A stretch of DNA of 64,000 nt from Armigeres subalbatus. Lineage: Eukaryota > Arthropoda > Insecta > Diptera > Culicidae. Below the pieces are notes generated by a model. That model saw only the letters and a program-made list of their open reading frames with translations. It was not told the origin of the DNA and made no database searches. A program made the translations under genes and the position numbers. Position 1 is the first letter of the stretch, and each line of letters opens with the position of its first letter. The stretch covers positions 1 through 64,000 of the forward strand of contig NW_026942923.1 of NCBI RefSeq assembly GCF_024139115.2, written 5' to 3'. Below, one piece after another: positions 39,918-51,400 of the stretch.

Positions 39918-42158
39918 ATGGGAGCTCACATCCCAAAATCTATCAGTAAGAGGGCGGAATCGGATTTGTTGAAGTTGTCAATCAAGGGACACTATGCCAA
40001 GCTAGAGAGGTTGAACTTGGAGTGCTACAACCTGCACCTCAAGCTGGCAAAGGAGAACCAAGATTCTTTCGACATATTCCTAAAGAAGGTACAGCGGGCC
40101 GAAGAGTGTGAAGCGGACAGGAAGAGGAGACTGCACAAGAAGAAATTGACCATTCTACGAGGGAAATCAGCGACGGAAGGTAGAACGACTAACCCCACAG
40201 TACAAATGATCGAGGGATTCGTTGTTAACCGTTCGACACAGCAGTTTACAGAGGAACAATTAGCACACCTCAACAAGGGGTTAGGGTATGCGACAACCCA
40301 GAAAGCGGACCTAGAGCAGATAATCGTGGATACTGAGACAGCGATTTCACGAAATGTTGATCAACGGGACCAGAATAGTGTGAGAAACATCATAGCAGAC
40401 GCCATCAAAGCAGGACATCATGGGACATCGAACAAAGACGAGAGGAGGATTTTAAAAAAGTTAAAGGAGAAACCAGTTTACTACATGAAGGCGGACAAAG
40501 GAAACGCAGTGGTGATAATGGACAAAGAGGACTACGATGAACAGATGACGACAAAAATCAACGGAGGACCATACAGGCATTTGAGAGTGGACCCACTACC
40601 CGGACTAATCCGACTTACGGATAAAACGATAAAGGAATGCAAGACGATCATCGGAGAAGCCCGGGTTAAAATGACGAACCCTGTGTTACCAAGGATCAAA
40701 GGATTACCAAAGATACATAAGCCAGGTACAGAGATGCGAGAAATAGTTTCATCAGTGGGATCCCCTACACAAAACTTGGCCAAGTGGTTAGTCAAGGAGT
40801 TCCAGAGTATGCCGAAGCCGTTCCCCAGCAGATCAGTTGTAAACACCCAGGAGTTCACCAAGAGGATATTGGAATCAGGAAACATCGGAGAAGAGGACAT
40901 CATGGTATCATTCGACGTAGCGGCATTGTTCCCAAGCGTTCCAGTGAAGGATGCTCTGAACCTTTTGGAGGATTGGCTACTAGGACAACGGACGGATACA
41001 ACATGGCGAGGAAAGGTAAAGATGTATCTCAAGCTTGCAAGATTATGCATGAATGAGAACTACTTCACATTCCGTGGAAGCTTCTACAAACAAACGAAGG
41101 GTGCACCTATGGGAAATCCGCTATCACCGTTTTTGTGCGAATTATTCATGGCGAATTTAGAGGACAACCTAGAGGAACAAGGAGTACTACCCGAGAAGTG
41201 GTGGAGATACGTGGACGACATTTTCAGCATCATCAACCGGAAAGATCTACCCAGGATTTTGGAAGCGATAAACAACGTGCATAAAGACATCAAATTCACC
41301 CACGAGGAGGAAAAGGAAGGTAAATTACCTTTCTTGGATCTACTGGTTATCAAGGGAACAAATGCAACATTAGACTTCGAAATCTACAGGAAGCCCACCA
41401 ACACCATGAGAGTCATCCCATACACATCAAATCATTCGTATCAGCACAAAATGGCAGCTTTTCATCACATGATCCACAGGATGCAGACGATTCCCCTGAG
41501 CGAAGAAGGAAAAACGAAGGAGCTACAACACATCTTGGAAACAGCGAGGATCAATGGATACAAGGAAAGAACAATACAAGCAATCATCAACAAGAAGCAG
41601 AGGAACCTACGGAAAAACGAACTGACAACACTAACACCGATCGATGAACCACTGAAGAGGGTATCGGTCCCCTATGATCGACACATCACCCACCAGCTAC
41701 GCCATCGACTGAGGAAATTCGGCATCGATTTAGTATTCTCCAGCAGAAGCAATCAACTGAAGACACTGTTGGGCTCCACAAAGGATAGAGTAGAAATGTT
41801 AAATAAGGCCGGGGTTTATCAAATTAATTGTTCACAGTGTGATAAAGTATATGTAGGTCAAACAAAAAGATCGTTAGACGTAAGGTTCAAAGAACATATT
41901 GCAGAAGTAAGTAAGGCTAAGAGGGAAACTGATAAGGGATTAAATTATGAGTTTAGGTCTAAGGTAGCTGAACATGTATATCAGGAAAATCATTCAATTA
42001 CGACATCAAACATTAAAATTTTAAGAAATGTCTCTTCTCCGTGGAAACTTGATGTTGCTGAGAGCTTGGAAATCTACCGACAGGTACAAACGCGGTTGTT
42101 GAATAAAGATCAAGGAAATGGTAGCTCCTGGCTCTTCAAGTTTATACCTAAGCATTAA
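39918..42158 (+). CDS. Penelope-like element polyprotein: RT plus GIY-YIG endonuclease
   Basis: A continuous open frame (started at 39681 by the host LINE, Penelope part from about 39918) of roughly 745 residues. It has the Penelope RT order: NAVVIMDKEDYDEQM, LPRIKGLPKIHKPGTEMREI, MVSFDVAALFPSVPV, KGAPMGNPLSPFLCELFM and catalytic WRYVDDIFSII at about 41202-41234. A linker with HRLRKFGID precedes GVYQINCSQCDKVYVGQTKR at 41811-41870, the GIY-YIG domain (with the PLE-type Cys pair), and RFKEHI. The stop is at 42156. Penelope elements prime by RT-endonuclease cleavage and are related to telomerase. No stop or frameshift is seen, unusual among the retroelements here. Confidence 0.9.
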   Translation: MGAHIPKSISKRAESDLLKLSIKGHYAKLERLNLECYNLHLKLAKENQDSFDIFLKKVQRAEECEADRKRRLHKKKLTILRGKSATEGRTTNPTVQMIEGFVVNRSTQQFTEEQLAHLNKGLGYATTQKADLEQIIVDTETAISRNVDQRDQNSVRNIIADAIKAGHHGTSNKDERRILKKLKEKPVYYMKADKGNAVVIMDKEDYDEQMTTKINGGPYRHLRVDPLPGLIRLTDKTIKECKTIIGEARVKMTNPVLPRIKGLPKIHKPGTEMREIVSSVGSPTQNLAKWLVKEFQSMPKPFPSRSVVNTQEFTKRILESGNIGEEDIMVSFDVAALFPSVPVKDALNLLEDWLLGQRTDTTWRGKVKMYLKLARLCMNENYFTFRGSFYKQTKGAPMGNPLSPFLCELFMANLEDNLEEQGVLPEKWWRYVDDIFSIINRKDLPRILEAINNVHKDIKFTHEEEKEGKLPFLDLLVIKGTNATLDFEIYRKPTNTMRVIPYTSNHSYQHKMAAFHHMIHRMQTIPLSEEGKTKELQHILETARINGYKERTIQAIINKKQRNLRKNELTTLTPIDEPLKRVSVPYDRHITHQLRHRLRKFGIDLVFSSRSNQLKTLLGSTKDRVEMLNKAGVYQINCSQCDKVYVGQTKRSLDVRFKEHIAEVSKAKRETDKGLNYEFRSKVAEHVYQENHSITTSNIKILRNVSSPWKLDVAESLEIYRQVQTRLLNKDQGNGSSWLFKFIPKH

Positions 42159-42269
42159 GCGCATCAAGCGAGTAGAAATAAGCACCGTAGTAAGATAAGT
42201 ACCTAGATAAATTATTATACCTACGCACAAATAGTGTAATCTGCGATCATTTTCTTCAAGTCGAGTCAA

Positions 42270-42328
42270 GTACGAGACACTGAAGACAACCTTACTGTTG
42301 AGGTCGAAATACGTATCTGTCAAGATAC
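42270..42328 (+). ncRNA. Type I hammerhead-ribozyme-like motif downstream of Penelope ORF
   Basis: Elements in order: stem I 5' strand GTA and GACA (42270-42279), CTGAAGA core (42280-42286), stem II ACCT/AGGT with a loop (42289-42304), GAAA (42306-42309), a 2-bp stem III TA-CG-TA, cleavage triplet ATC ending at 42317, then stem I 3' strand TGTC and TAC (42318-42328). Very short stem III is known for hammerheads of Penelope-like elements. Stem II has two extra bases next to the core, so catalytic activity is not certain. A decayed relative is at 28262-28325. Confidence 0.55.
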
Positions 42329-42367
42329 AATTAAGTGGTGGAATTCAATGGGATTGTTTAAACTCGT

Positions 42368-42470
42368 CTTATGACAGGCGGATGTTCAAGTCGCGTATTA
42401 GTTCTTAAGCTTTTTAGTCTGTACGATGGATAACATAGTCGAAGAATGTAAATAAATAAATAAATAAATA
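42368..42470 (+). mobile_element. Probable LINE C 3' tail
   Basis: About 100 bp ending in five to six AAAT units (GTAAATAAATAAATAAATAAATA). A microsatellite tail is usual for CR1-group LINEs; this would be the end of the element that Penelope entered. Confidence 0.5.
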
Positions 42471-43376
42471 TAGCGCTCGAGGGAGCGATTAGGAGAGCTG
42501 GGGTGCAAAGAGGCGGTACCATTAACACAAGATCCCATATGCTCCTGGGATTTGCGGACGATATCGACATTATCGGGATTGATCGCCGTGCCGTAGAAGA
42601 GGCTTTTGTGCATTTTAAGAGGGACACAACGAGGATTGGACTCACGATCAATACCAGCAAAGCGAAGTACTTGGTCGCTGGCAATCAACGTGGATTCATT
42701 AGTGGTGGTGGTAGCAAAATGGTGCTGGATGGTGAAAAATTTGTAGTGGTAGAAGAATTTGTGTATCTTGGAACATTAGTGACATGCGATAATGATGTTA
42801 CCCGCGAGGTGAAAAGGCGTATTGCAGCGGCAAATAGGGCTTATTACGGACTTCGTAACCAGCTTAAGTCCCGTAGTCTGCAAACGGAAACAAAACTGTA
42901 TACTGTATACTACTACGCTGTATACTACTCTGATTCTTCCGGTGGCTTTATACGGCCATGAAACATGGACGTTAAAGAAGGCTGATCGGAGAGCTTTCGG
43001 AGTGTTTAAGCGTAAGGAGCTGCGAACAATACTCGGCGGTAAACAGGAGAACGGTATCTGGCGGCGTCGCATGAACCACGAATTGTACCAGGTGTATAAA
43101 GGGCTGGATATTATTATGCTTATACAACACGGCAGACAACGGTGGGCTGGTCACGTTGTTCGTATGCCGGAAAAACGTCAAGCGAAGATAATATTTAGTA
43201 GAGAACCCGGAAGAGGCCGCAGGCTTCGTGGAAGGCCGCGTACACGATGGCTTTTTGCAGTTGAAGAGGACCTGAGGGCGCTCAATGTTCAGGGCGACTG
43301 GAAGCGATTGGCCCAGGATCGAGTCCAGTGGAAAAGGATACTCCATTTGCCCATCAAGTATCAAGTAAGTAAGAAT
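42471..43376 (+). pseudogene. LINE B fragment: RT end and C-terminal region
   Basis: HMLLGFADDIDIIGIDRRAV-type RT catalytic motif (FADD) near 42543-42575, followed by KYLVAGNQRGFISGGG, EEFVYLGTLVTCDNDVTREV, ALYGHETWTLKKADRRAFGV and GRGRRLRGRPRTRWLF. It starts abruptly in the RT (YSALERAIRRAG) and ends in a short CAAGTAAGTAAG tail. It is highly similar to 46960-47850. One frameshift near 42900. Confidence 0.85.
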
Positions 43377-44509
43377 AATAAAATAAACTTAAGTCAACTT
43401 TAAGGACGCATAATACTATTTCTCAATAAGATCAAGAAAAACAAAGTCCGGTAACAATTTCTAAGATAAGAAGGTGATAAACCGTAAAGTATATTTTTAT
43501 TTCAATCATTTTTTTTTGTAATATGACGCCGCTCACATCACGTGTGGCTTATCGTCCGTGTGCTGTATAGGATGCTTGCATTGAATACACCTGTTTCATT
43601 CACATTTTGTCTCCAGTATTAGTTTATAACTTGTGTTATTTGTTGCTCGGGAATCCGGTTACACACTAAATCGAATAGTTTCGCATTTTGTGTTATTCTG
43701 TAAACCACACACATTACACATACAAAGTTTGATTAGCTGTGGTTGATTAATTTACAGCATTGATAGTATGCAGTTTATTTCAGTAATCTAACGCGCAATT
43801 GTAGGAATTCAATGTATGTTGGGTTATTCTTTAACCCCGGGGTTATTGCGCGGTTATGAATGTTGGCTATTTAACAGTTCTGCTTATGCTTGCGACGAAA
43901 TAGTTATGTTTGGAAGTGGGTTGCTATCAAGGTCTATGTGCTGCTGATTAGGTTTCCGATATAGTCTATTGGAGTTTGGTGAACAGTCTATTTCTGCACC
44001 TGGTTTCCTAAAGAGTTTATCATATGCTTGAGGATTATCACTTAAAAACACATCGTAAATGTTAGTCTCTTCTTCTTATTATTATTACATTTTCATGATT
44101 TCTTAATCATTATGCTCTACTCGGCGAGAAATTGTCCAAAGAATTTTATTCTTATGCAACTTATCGTGAAATGTTCAGTTTTGTAACTTTTCTCATATCG
44201 CAGTTATTTGATGGTACTTGCTGAAGCAAACATACCTTCGATTGATACACGAAAAATATGAAACAACGAAATTAACGATATATTTTCGGAAATTGAGTTG
44301 AAGGCAAGACGCTGAACCAAAATTTAATCTACCAGAGCTTCCTTAACTTACGATATCAAACCGAAATGGGAAGTTTCTTACTATGATAAAACACGAATTC
44401 TAACTTAAAAGAGCACTACCACTCTATCTAAATACTTTCGAAACAAAAAAAATCACGTAACGGCGGTCGTGCGTACGTAGAACAAATCCAGCCAGTACAG
44501 TGTCCCCCC
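43377..44509 (-). other. DCAF5 3' flank and 3' UTR, no other gene seen
   Basis: AT-rich sequence downstream (on minus) of the DCAF5 stop at 44510. Several TTTATT motifs (AATAAA on minus), for example near 43496 and 44149, could serve as poly(A) signals. No repeat is recognised. Confidence 0.45.
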
Positions 44510-45447
44510 TCACTCGCTATCCGAGTCATCACAGAAGTTCTTGCGGTAGCTTTTCCGAACCCGGGCCACCTTTTGCTGGAACAGTTTGGTGCCCAAATCG
44601 GTAATTCCGTTGTTGCCGTTGTTGGCCGCTTGGCTGCCACCACTGGTACTGCTGGTGCCGGGTAGGTAATTACCATTACTGCTACCGCTTTCGCCGCCGG
44701 GGGTTCCCCCGGGAAGTGATTTCGCCGCCGACGGAAGCCCTCCATTGGTCGACACGGAACTGCACGGTCCGGTGGCGATTCCACTGTCCGGCGTTTGATT
44801 CAGCAGTTCGCGGTTGTAGTCCGGGAATTTTCGAACGCTGCCGGAACCCGATGCTGCTGGCTGGTCCTGATTGAGATTACTAGAACCGGCCATCAGCTTT
44901 TTCTTGTTGATGAAATAGTCCATGAAGCTGTCGTTACTCGAAGAACAGTCATAATCGTAACTGCTGGACAGGCGCGAGTTGGACCGACTAGAGTACGTAT
45001 GATCGTAGCCTTGGTTGTACGACGAAGAGGACTCGTTGTGGTCCTGTGTAGTAGGGGTGGAGCTTTGCGCATGGTGGGCCCGCTTCTGGCCGGCTCCATT
45101 GGAGCCATTCTGGATTGTTGCTGCGTCGGTGCTTACGTTTCTATTGATTAGGATAGTACTTGATCTACTGCTATTGTTATTACTAGTGCGGTTAGTATTA
45201 TTGTTGTTGCTATTATTATTGTGGTTCACGTAACTGGTGTTGTTGTTGCTGTGGTCTAGGATGTTGTTATCGTTGTGATCTACGGCGAGGATCGCAGTCG
45301 AGTTCGATGGGACTTCGAAGTGGTTGATTGGAGATGTAATCACTCGGAGCATGTTGTCCGGTGAGGTGGGATGTTCCGGAATCGATGGGTCGTCGTCGGA
45401 ATCGTCATCATCGTCGTTCGTGGCCGACGCCAGGTGAAACAACAAGT
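44510..45447 (-). CDS. DCAF5: DCAF5 last exon: disordered Ser/Asn-rich C-terminus
   Basis: Acceptor catttctag|acttg on minus at 45447. It reads NLLFHLASATNDDDDDSDDD, then a long Asn-rich stretch (runs such as NNNSNNNNTN), then Ser/Gly-rich sequence. It ends in VRKSYRKNFCDDSDSE and stop. The acidic end SDSE could be a CK2-type phosphosite (inference). Codons in the Asn tract are mixed aat/aac. Confidence 0.85.
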
Positions 45448-48400
45448 CTAGAAATGAGAAATATGGAAAAAGAAATGGTTACCAACTAAATCAATGTAAA
45501 CGAATTATCACTGTTCTTCACACTGCATATGTAAAGCAAGTTATTTTTGGCATTTTTGGCAGTTATTTTTGGCGTTATTTTTGGCAATGGACCCGGCAAC
45601 GAAACAAGGACTATGATTGGAAACTCGGTACCTGGAATGTCAGGACCCTAAATGAACCTGGACGAGTGAGCCTTCTAGCTCGCGAACTGCAGAAGGTTGG
45701 AGTGAACGTGGCCGCTATTCAAGAAGTCCGATAACCCAGATCCGGAGAACGTGAATTCCGAGCCGTGGCGCCATTTCTCGGATGATATCGATGTGGGGAC
45801 ATTCAGAGGTCCGAACATTGACTCTGATCACTACATCTTTGTCAGTAAAATTCGATCACGGTTGTCAACTGTATCGAACGAAAGATCACAGCGCACGATG
45901 CGTTACAATATCCAGCGATTGTCGGCGGAAGGAGTATCGGCTGAGTACTCGAAGCTCGACGAACGGATAAGTGCAATCAACGTTAGCGACAACATCAACG
46001 ATCTATGGGAGTCGATCCATGGAGCGGTGAGCACAACAGCACAAGAAGTGGTAGGCACTGCACAGAGGCGACCCAGGACGGGTTGGTTCGATGTGAAGTG
46101 TCAGAGAGTAACAGACGAAAAGAACGTTGCCAGAAGCCGGATGTTGGTGTCAGGTACCCGATCGAATAGAGATCGGTACAAGGAAGCAAGAGCAGCCGAA
46201 AAACGAACCCACCGCAGGAAGAAAAAAGAGTACGAAGAACAAGTTATTACTGAGACGTAGGAAAAAATGGAGCAGAACGATATGCGGAGGTTTTATGAGT
46301 CTGTCAATGGCGTGCGGAGAAAGACAGCGCCATCTCCCGTCATGTGCAACAACCAAGAAGGGAATTTGCTGACAGATAAAACTGAAGTAGCTGACGGATG
46401 GAAGCAACACTTCAAGACTTCGTTGAATGAAGGAAGTGACGATGCATCGGTGAATTATGTCGAAAATATGGGAAGACGAGGAAATGTCTGCTAGCTGGTT
46501 GGACGGCCTCATTTGCCCTCTATTTAAGAAAGGGCACAGACTGGAGTGCGCCAATTATCGAGGAATAACCCTCCTTAATTCGGCGTATTTTGTTCAACAG
46601 ATTGAGACCGCTTGAAGAGTCCTTCGTCGGTGAATACCAAGCAGGTTTTCGTGAGGGCCGATCAACGACGGATCAATTGTTTACCCTGAGACAAATCCTT
46701 GATAAATTCCGGGAGTACAACTTGCAGACACATCATCTGTTTATTGATTTCAAGGCGGCGTACGATTCAGTGAAACGGAATGAATTATGGCAAATTATGC
46801 TTGAACATGGTTTTCCGGCGAAACTGATACGGCTGATTCGTATAACGTTGTACGGATCGAAATCAAGTGTAAGGGTTGCGGATGAAATATCGACGTCATT
46901 TGTTACCTTAGATGGATTAAAGCAGGGTGATGCACTCTCGAATCTACTGTTCAATATAGCGCTCGAGAGAGCGATTAGGAGAGCTGGTGTGCAAAGAAGC
47001 GGTACCATTATCACAAAATCGCATATGCTCCTGGGATTTGCGGACGATATCGATATTATCGGAATTGATCGCCGTGCCGTGGAAGAGGCTTTTGTGCCTT
47101 TTAAGAGGGAGACAGCGAGGATTGGACTCACGATCACTACCAGCAAAACGAAGTACATGGTCGCTGGCAATCAACGTGAGTTCATTAGTGGTGGTGGTAG
47201 CGAAATGGTGCTGGATGGTGAAAAATTTGAAGTGGTAGAAGAATTTGTGTATCTTGGAACATTAGTGACGTGCGAAAATGATGTTACCCGCGAGGTGAAA
47301 AGGCGTAATGTAGCTGCAAATAGGGCTTATTACGGATTTCTAACGGGAGCTTAAGTCCCGTAGTCTGCAAACGAAGATAAAATTCTCGCTGTATACTACT
47401 CTGATTCTTCCGGTGGCTTTATACGACCATGAAACAAGGACGTTAAAGGAGGCAGATCGGAGAGCTTCCGGAGTGTTTGAGCATAAGGTGCTGCGGACAA
47501 TACTCGGCGGTAAACAGGAGAACGATATCTGCCGGCGTCGCATGACTCACGAGTTGTACCAGGTGTATGAAGGGCTGGATATTGTTAAGCTTATACAGCA
47601 CGGCAGACTACGGTGGGCTGGACACGTTGTTTGTATGCCGGAAGAACGTCAAGCGAAGATAATATTTAGTAGAGAACCCGGAAGAGGCCGCAGGCTTCGT
47701 GGAAGGCCGCGTACACGATGGCTTTTTGCAGTTGAAGAGGACCTGAGGGCGCTCAATGTTCAGGGTGACTGGAAGCGATTGGCCCAGGATCGAGTCCAGT
47801 GGAGAAGGATACTCCATTCGGCGTAGGTTCATCGAAGAGCTGTAGCCCATCAAGTAAGTAAGTGTTTTAAATGAAGCCCGATTATTTATTTTCCGAAATG
47901 AAAAACTCATAACCAAATTTCTGAGGCATTATACTACCGTTATCTTGGATTCAGAATCTTACAGTATTGTTACTTCCTCAAGAGATTCATGGTTATAAAA
48001 TGTTCCGTAATTTCTTTGAGTGCTTGAATACCATAAAGCAAACTATGACAATATAAGACATAAGCTAAGTAGATTCAACTGGAAGCATATTTTAGAGAAT
48101 GAAGGTAATATTGAATCTTCCGTTGATGTTATAGAACATCATTTTTGATATTATTATTGACGAGGTTCCATAAAGAAGAAAACGACGGAGCGGAAATTTG
48201 AAATATCCAATTTGGTACAATAGGCAAATAAAATTAAAGAATCGCCAACAAAAATTATGTAAAACTTACCAGCTAAACAATACAAATGAAATTTTTGAAA
48301 AATATTTAGACATCTGCGATCAATTAAAATTAGCTATTGATGTAGCATTTGAAGAACACAACACGAAAACAGAAAACGTAATAAAGTCATGTCCAAATAA

Positions 48401-51400
48401 CTTCTTCAATTACGTAAAATCAAAATTAAAATCAGACAATTTTCCGTCATCCATGGATGCGGGGTTTGAGTAAGTTACCATCAGCTTGTGATTATACATT
48501 AACACCTCAGCGTGCCGATCAGTGCGCAGCAAGCCATGACTCGGCCTCTTCTGGTCAGACCTCCGTGGCGTGCACACGCACCCACGGCCAGGTTACTTGT
48601 TGGATCCTGACGCTGATTTTAAAAGGTGAGTTGAATCCTTTTTGTTAATGTGCTAATGTGTACAAATATTTGATGATTGAAAAAAAAAACACATTTCACA
48701 AAGCGCGTCTGGAAGAACGCTGCAAAATGGATTGTGGTTTGAATAATCACAAAGCGTGTCTGGAAGACCGCTGGAAAATGGATTGTGGTTTGGAAAATCA
48801 CGATTCGGAAGACCGCTGCAAAATGGATTATGATTTGGAAAATCACAAAGCGCATCTGGAAGACCGCTAGAAAATGGATTATGGCTTGGAAAATCACAAA
48901 GCGTGTCTGGAAGACCGTTGGAAAATGGATTGTGGTTTGAAAAATCACGAAGCGCGTCTGGAAGACAGCTGAAAAATGGATTATGATTTGGAAAATCACA
49001 AAGCGCATCTGGAAGACCGCTAGAAAATGGATTATGGCTTGGAAAATCACAAAGCGTGTCTGGAAGACCGTTGGAAAATGGATTGTGGTTTGAAAAATCA
49101 CAAAGCGCGTCTGGAAGACCGTTGGAAAATGGATTGTGGTTTGAAAAATCACAAAGCGCGTTCGGAAGACCGCTGTGAAATGGATTGTGGTTTGGAAAAT
49201 CACAAAGCGTGTCTGGAAGACCGCTGGAAAATGAATTGTGGTTTGAAAAATCACAGAACGCGTCTGGAAGACTGCTGGAAAATGGATTGTGGTTTGGAAA
49301 ATTACAAAGCGCTTCTGAAAGACCGTTGGAAAATGGATTGTGATTAAGAAAATCACAAAGCGTGTCTGGACGACCGCTGAAGAATGGATTGTGGTTTGAA
49401 AAACCACAAAGCGCGTTTGGAAGATCGCTGGAAAATGTATTATGGTTTGGAAAATCACAAAACGCGTCTGGAAGACCGCTGGAAAATGGATTGCTGTTTG
49501 GAAAATCACAAAGGGTGTCTGGAAGACCGCCGTAAAATGAATTGTGGTTTGACAAATCTCAAAGCGCGTCTGGAAGACCGCTGAAAAATGGTTTGTGGTT
49601 TGGAAAATCACAAAGTGCGTCTGGAAGACCGTTGGAAAATGGATTGTGATTAGCTCGCTCCAAGACAGAGTGTTTCCATTTGCTTGGAAAACCTCGTCCA
49701 TAATACCGATCTGGAAGCGGAAATTGCGTCACCAACTATCGGGGAATATCCATCCTCTGCTGTTTAAGCAAGGTTTTTGAAAAGCTGATCCACGCACGAT
49801 TGTATAGAGCCGCTGCACCGATTATCTCGAGCTGCCAGCATGGATTTATGAAAAACCGCTCAAAAACAATGAATTTGATGTGTTACGTGTCAACCATATC
49901 ATGAGAGCTTGAAGCCAAGCGACAAGTTGATTCCATATATGTCGATTTTGCAAAAGCTTTCGACACTGTACCCCATCATATTAGTATCGACAAACTGAAT
50001 CACATAGGATTCCCAGCGTGGATCACAGAATGGCTGCACTCTTACCTATCTGACCGCAAGGCTTTTGTGACGGTGAACTGCAGGCGCTCCAATATCTTTT
50101 CAATGACATCTGGAGTACCTCAAGGCAGCGTCCTCGGTCCTCTAATATTTGTCATCTAGGTTAACGACCTTGGTTTAGTGATTTTATCAATCAAGATTTC
50201 ATATGCTGACGATCTGAAGCTTTTCCGCGTAATTGCATCTCGTGCTGATTGTGCTGTTATTCAAGACGACATTAATCGTTTGCTTGTTTGGTGTGGCGAC
50301 AACGGCATGCGCGTAAACAGTAAAAAATGCAATGTCATAACTTTCACACGTTCCGCCAACGCTATCCTGCAGCATTATTCCATTGGATTCCTAGGCCAGA
50401 TGTTCCCAAACTACTTGTACATGCGACCCACCTAGCAGAATCGCATATTGCTTGCAACCCTCCCACATTGGCTTTTAGAATATGGATAAAAATGAGTTCG
50501 CGTTAGATTGAATAAACCATTATGAATTGCTTCATGTCCCATCATTATATTACTTTGAATGGATTGGAAATTATTTGGAATTCGAACGGATTTAGATAGG
50601 ATTTGGATTAGTTGGATTTGGATTTGATTGGAATGGATTTGAGTTGGATATGGATTGGATTTGGAATGGATTTGAAACGGATTTGGATTAGAATTTGTTT
50701 GGATTTGGATTTGATTTAGATTTTGTTTGGATTTGGATTGGATTTGATTTAGATTTGGATTAGAATTGCATTTGATTGGATTTGGAACGGATTTAGATAG
50801 AATTTGGACTAGATTTTGATTGGATTGGATTTGGAATGGATGTGGAACGGATTTGGATTGAATGTGGAATGGATTTGGATTGGATTTGATTGCATTTGCA
50901 TTGGATTAGGATTGAATGTTGATTAGAATTGGATTGAATGTGGCTTGGAATTTTATTGGAATTTGATTGAATTTGGATTGGATTCGAATTGTTTGGATTT
51001 CATTGCATTTGACAAAATCAGGGCTTACAATATTGCGTTCATTGCGTTCTATGCTAGAGGATTTTTTTGCCTTTTTTAATGAGAGAAGAAGGAAAATGTG
51101 GGGTTTCAGTAAGTTACCATAAGCGTGTGATTCTACATTAACACCTCAGCGTGTCGATCAGTGCGCAGCAAGCCATGACTCGGCCTCTTCTGGTCAGACC
51201 TCCGTGGCGTGCACACGCACCCACGGAGAGCTGCTGTCATAACAATTCGCTCCGGCCATTTGGGGCCACACAATGGATACATGCATGTATTTAGATGAAC
51301 GCCAATTGCTCGAAATATATCTGTAATCTTTTTGGAGATTTCTTCCAAGAAATATACACCACTTTTTCGGAACAAGATCGCGACCTAGATTTTTTGCACC

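Noticed and set aside
39681..42158. A single 825-residue host gene
   Set aside because: The first 79 codons are the RT of a CR1-like LINE and the rest is Penelope; the joint is an insertion point.
48619..49701. 360-codon minus-strand open frame as a repetitive-protein gene
   Set aside because: It exists because a 51-bp tandem repeat has a period divisible by three; other frames on both strands are equally open and no start context, splice signal or known domain is present.
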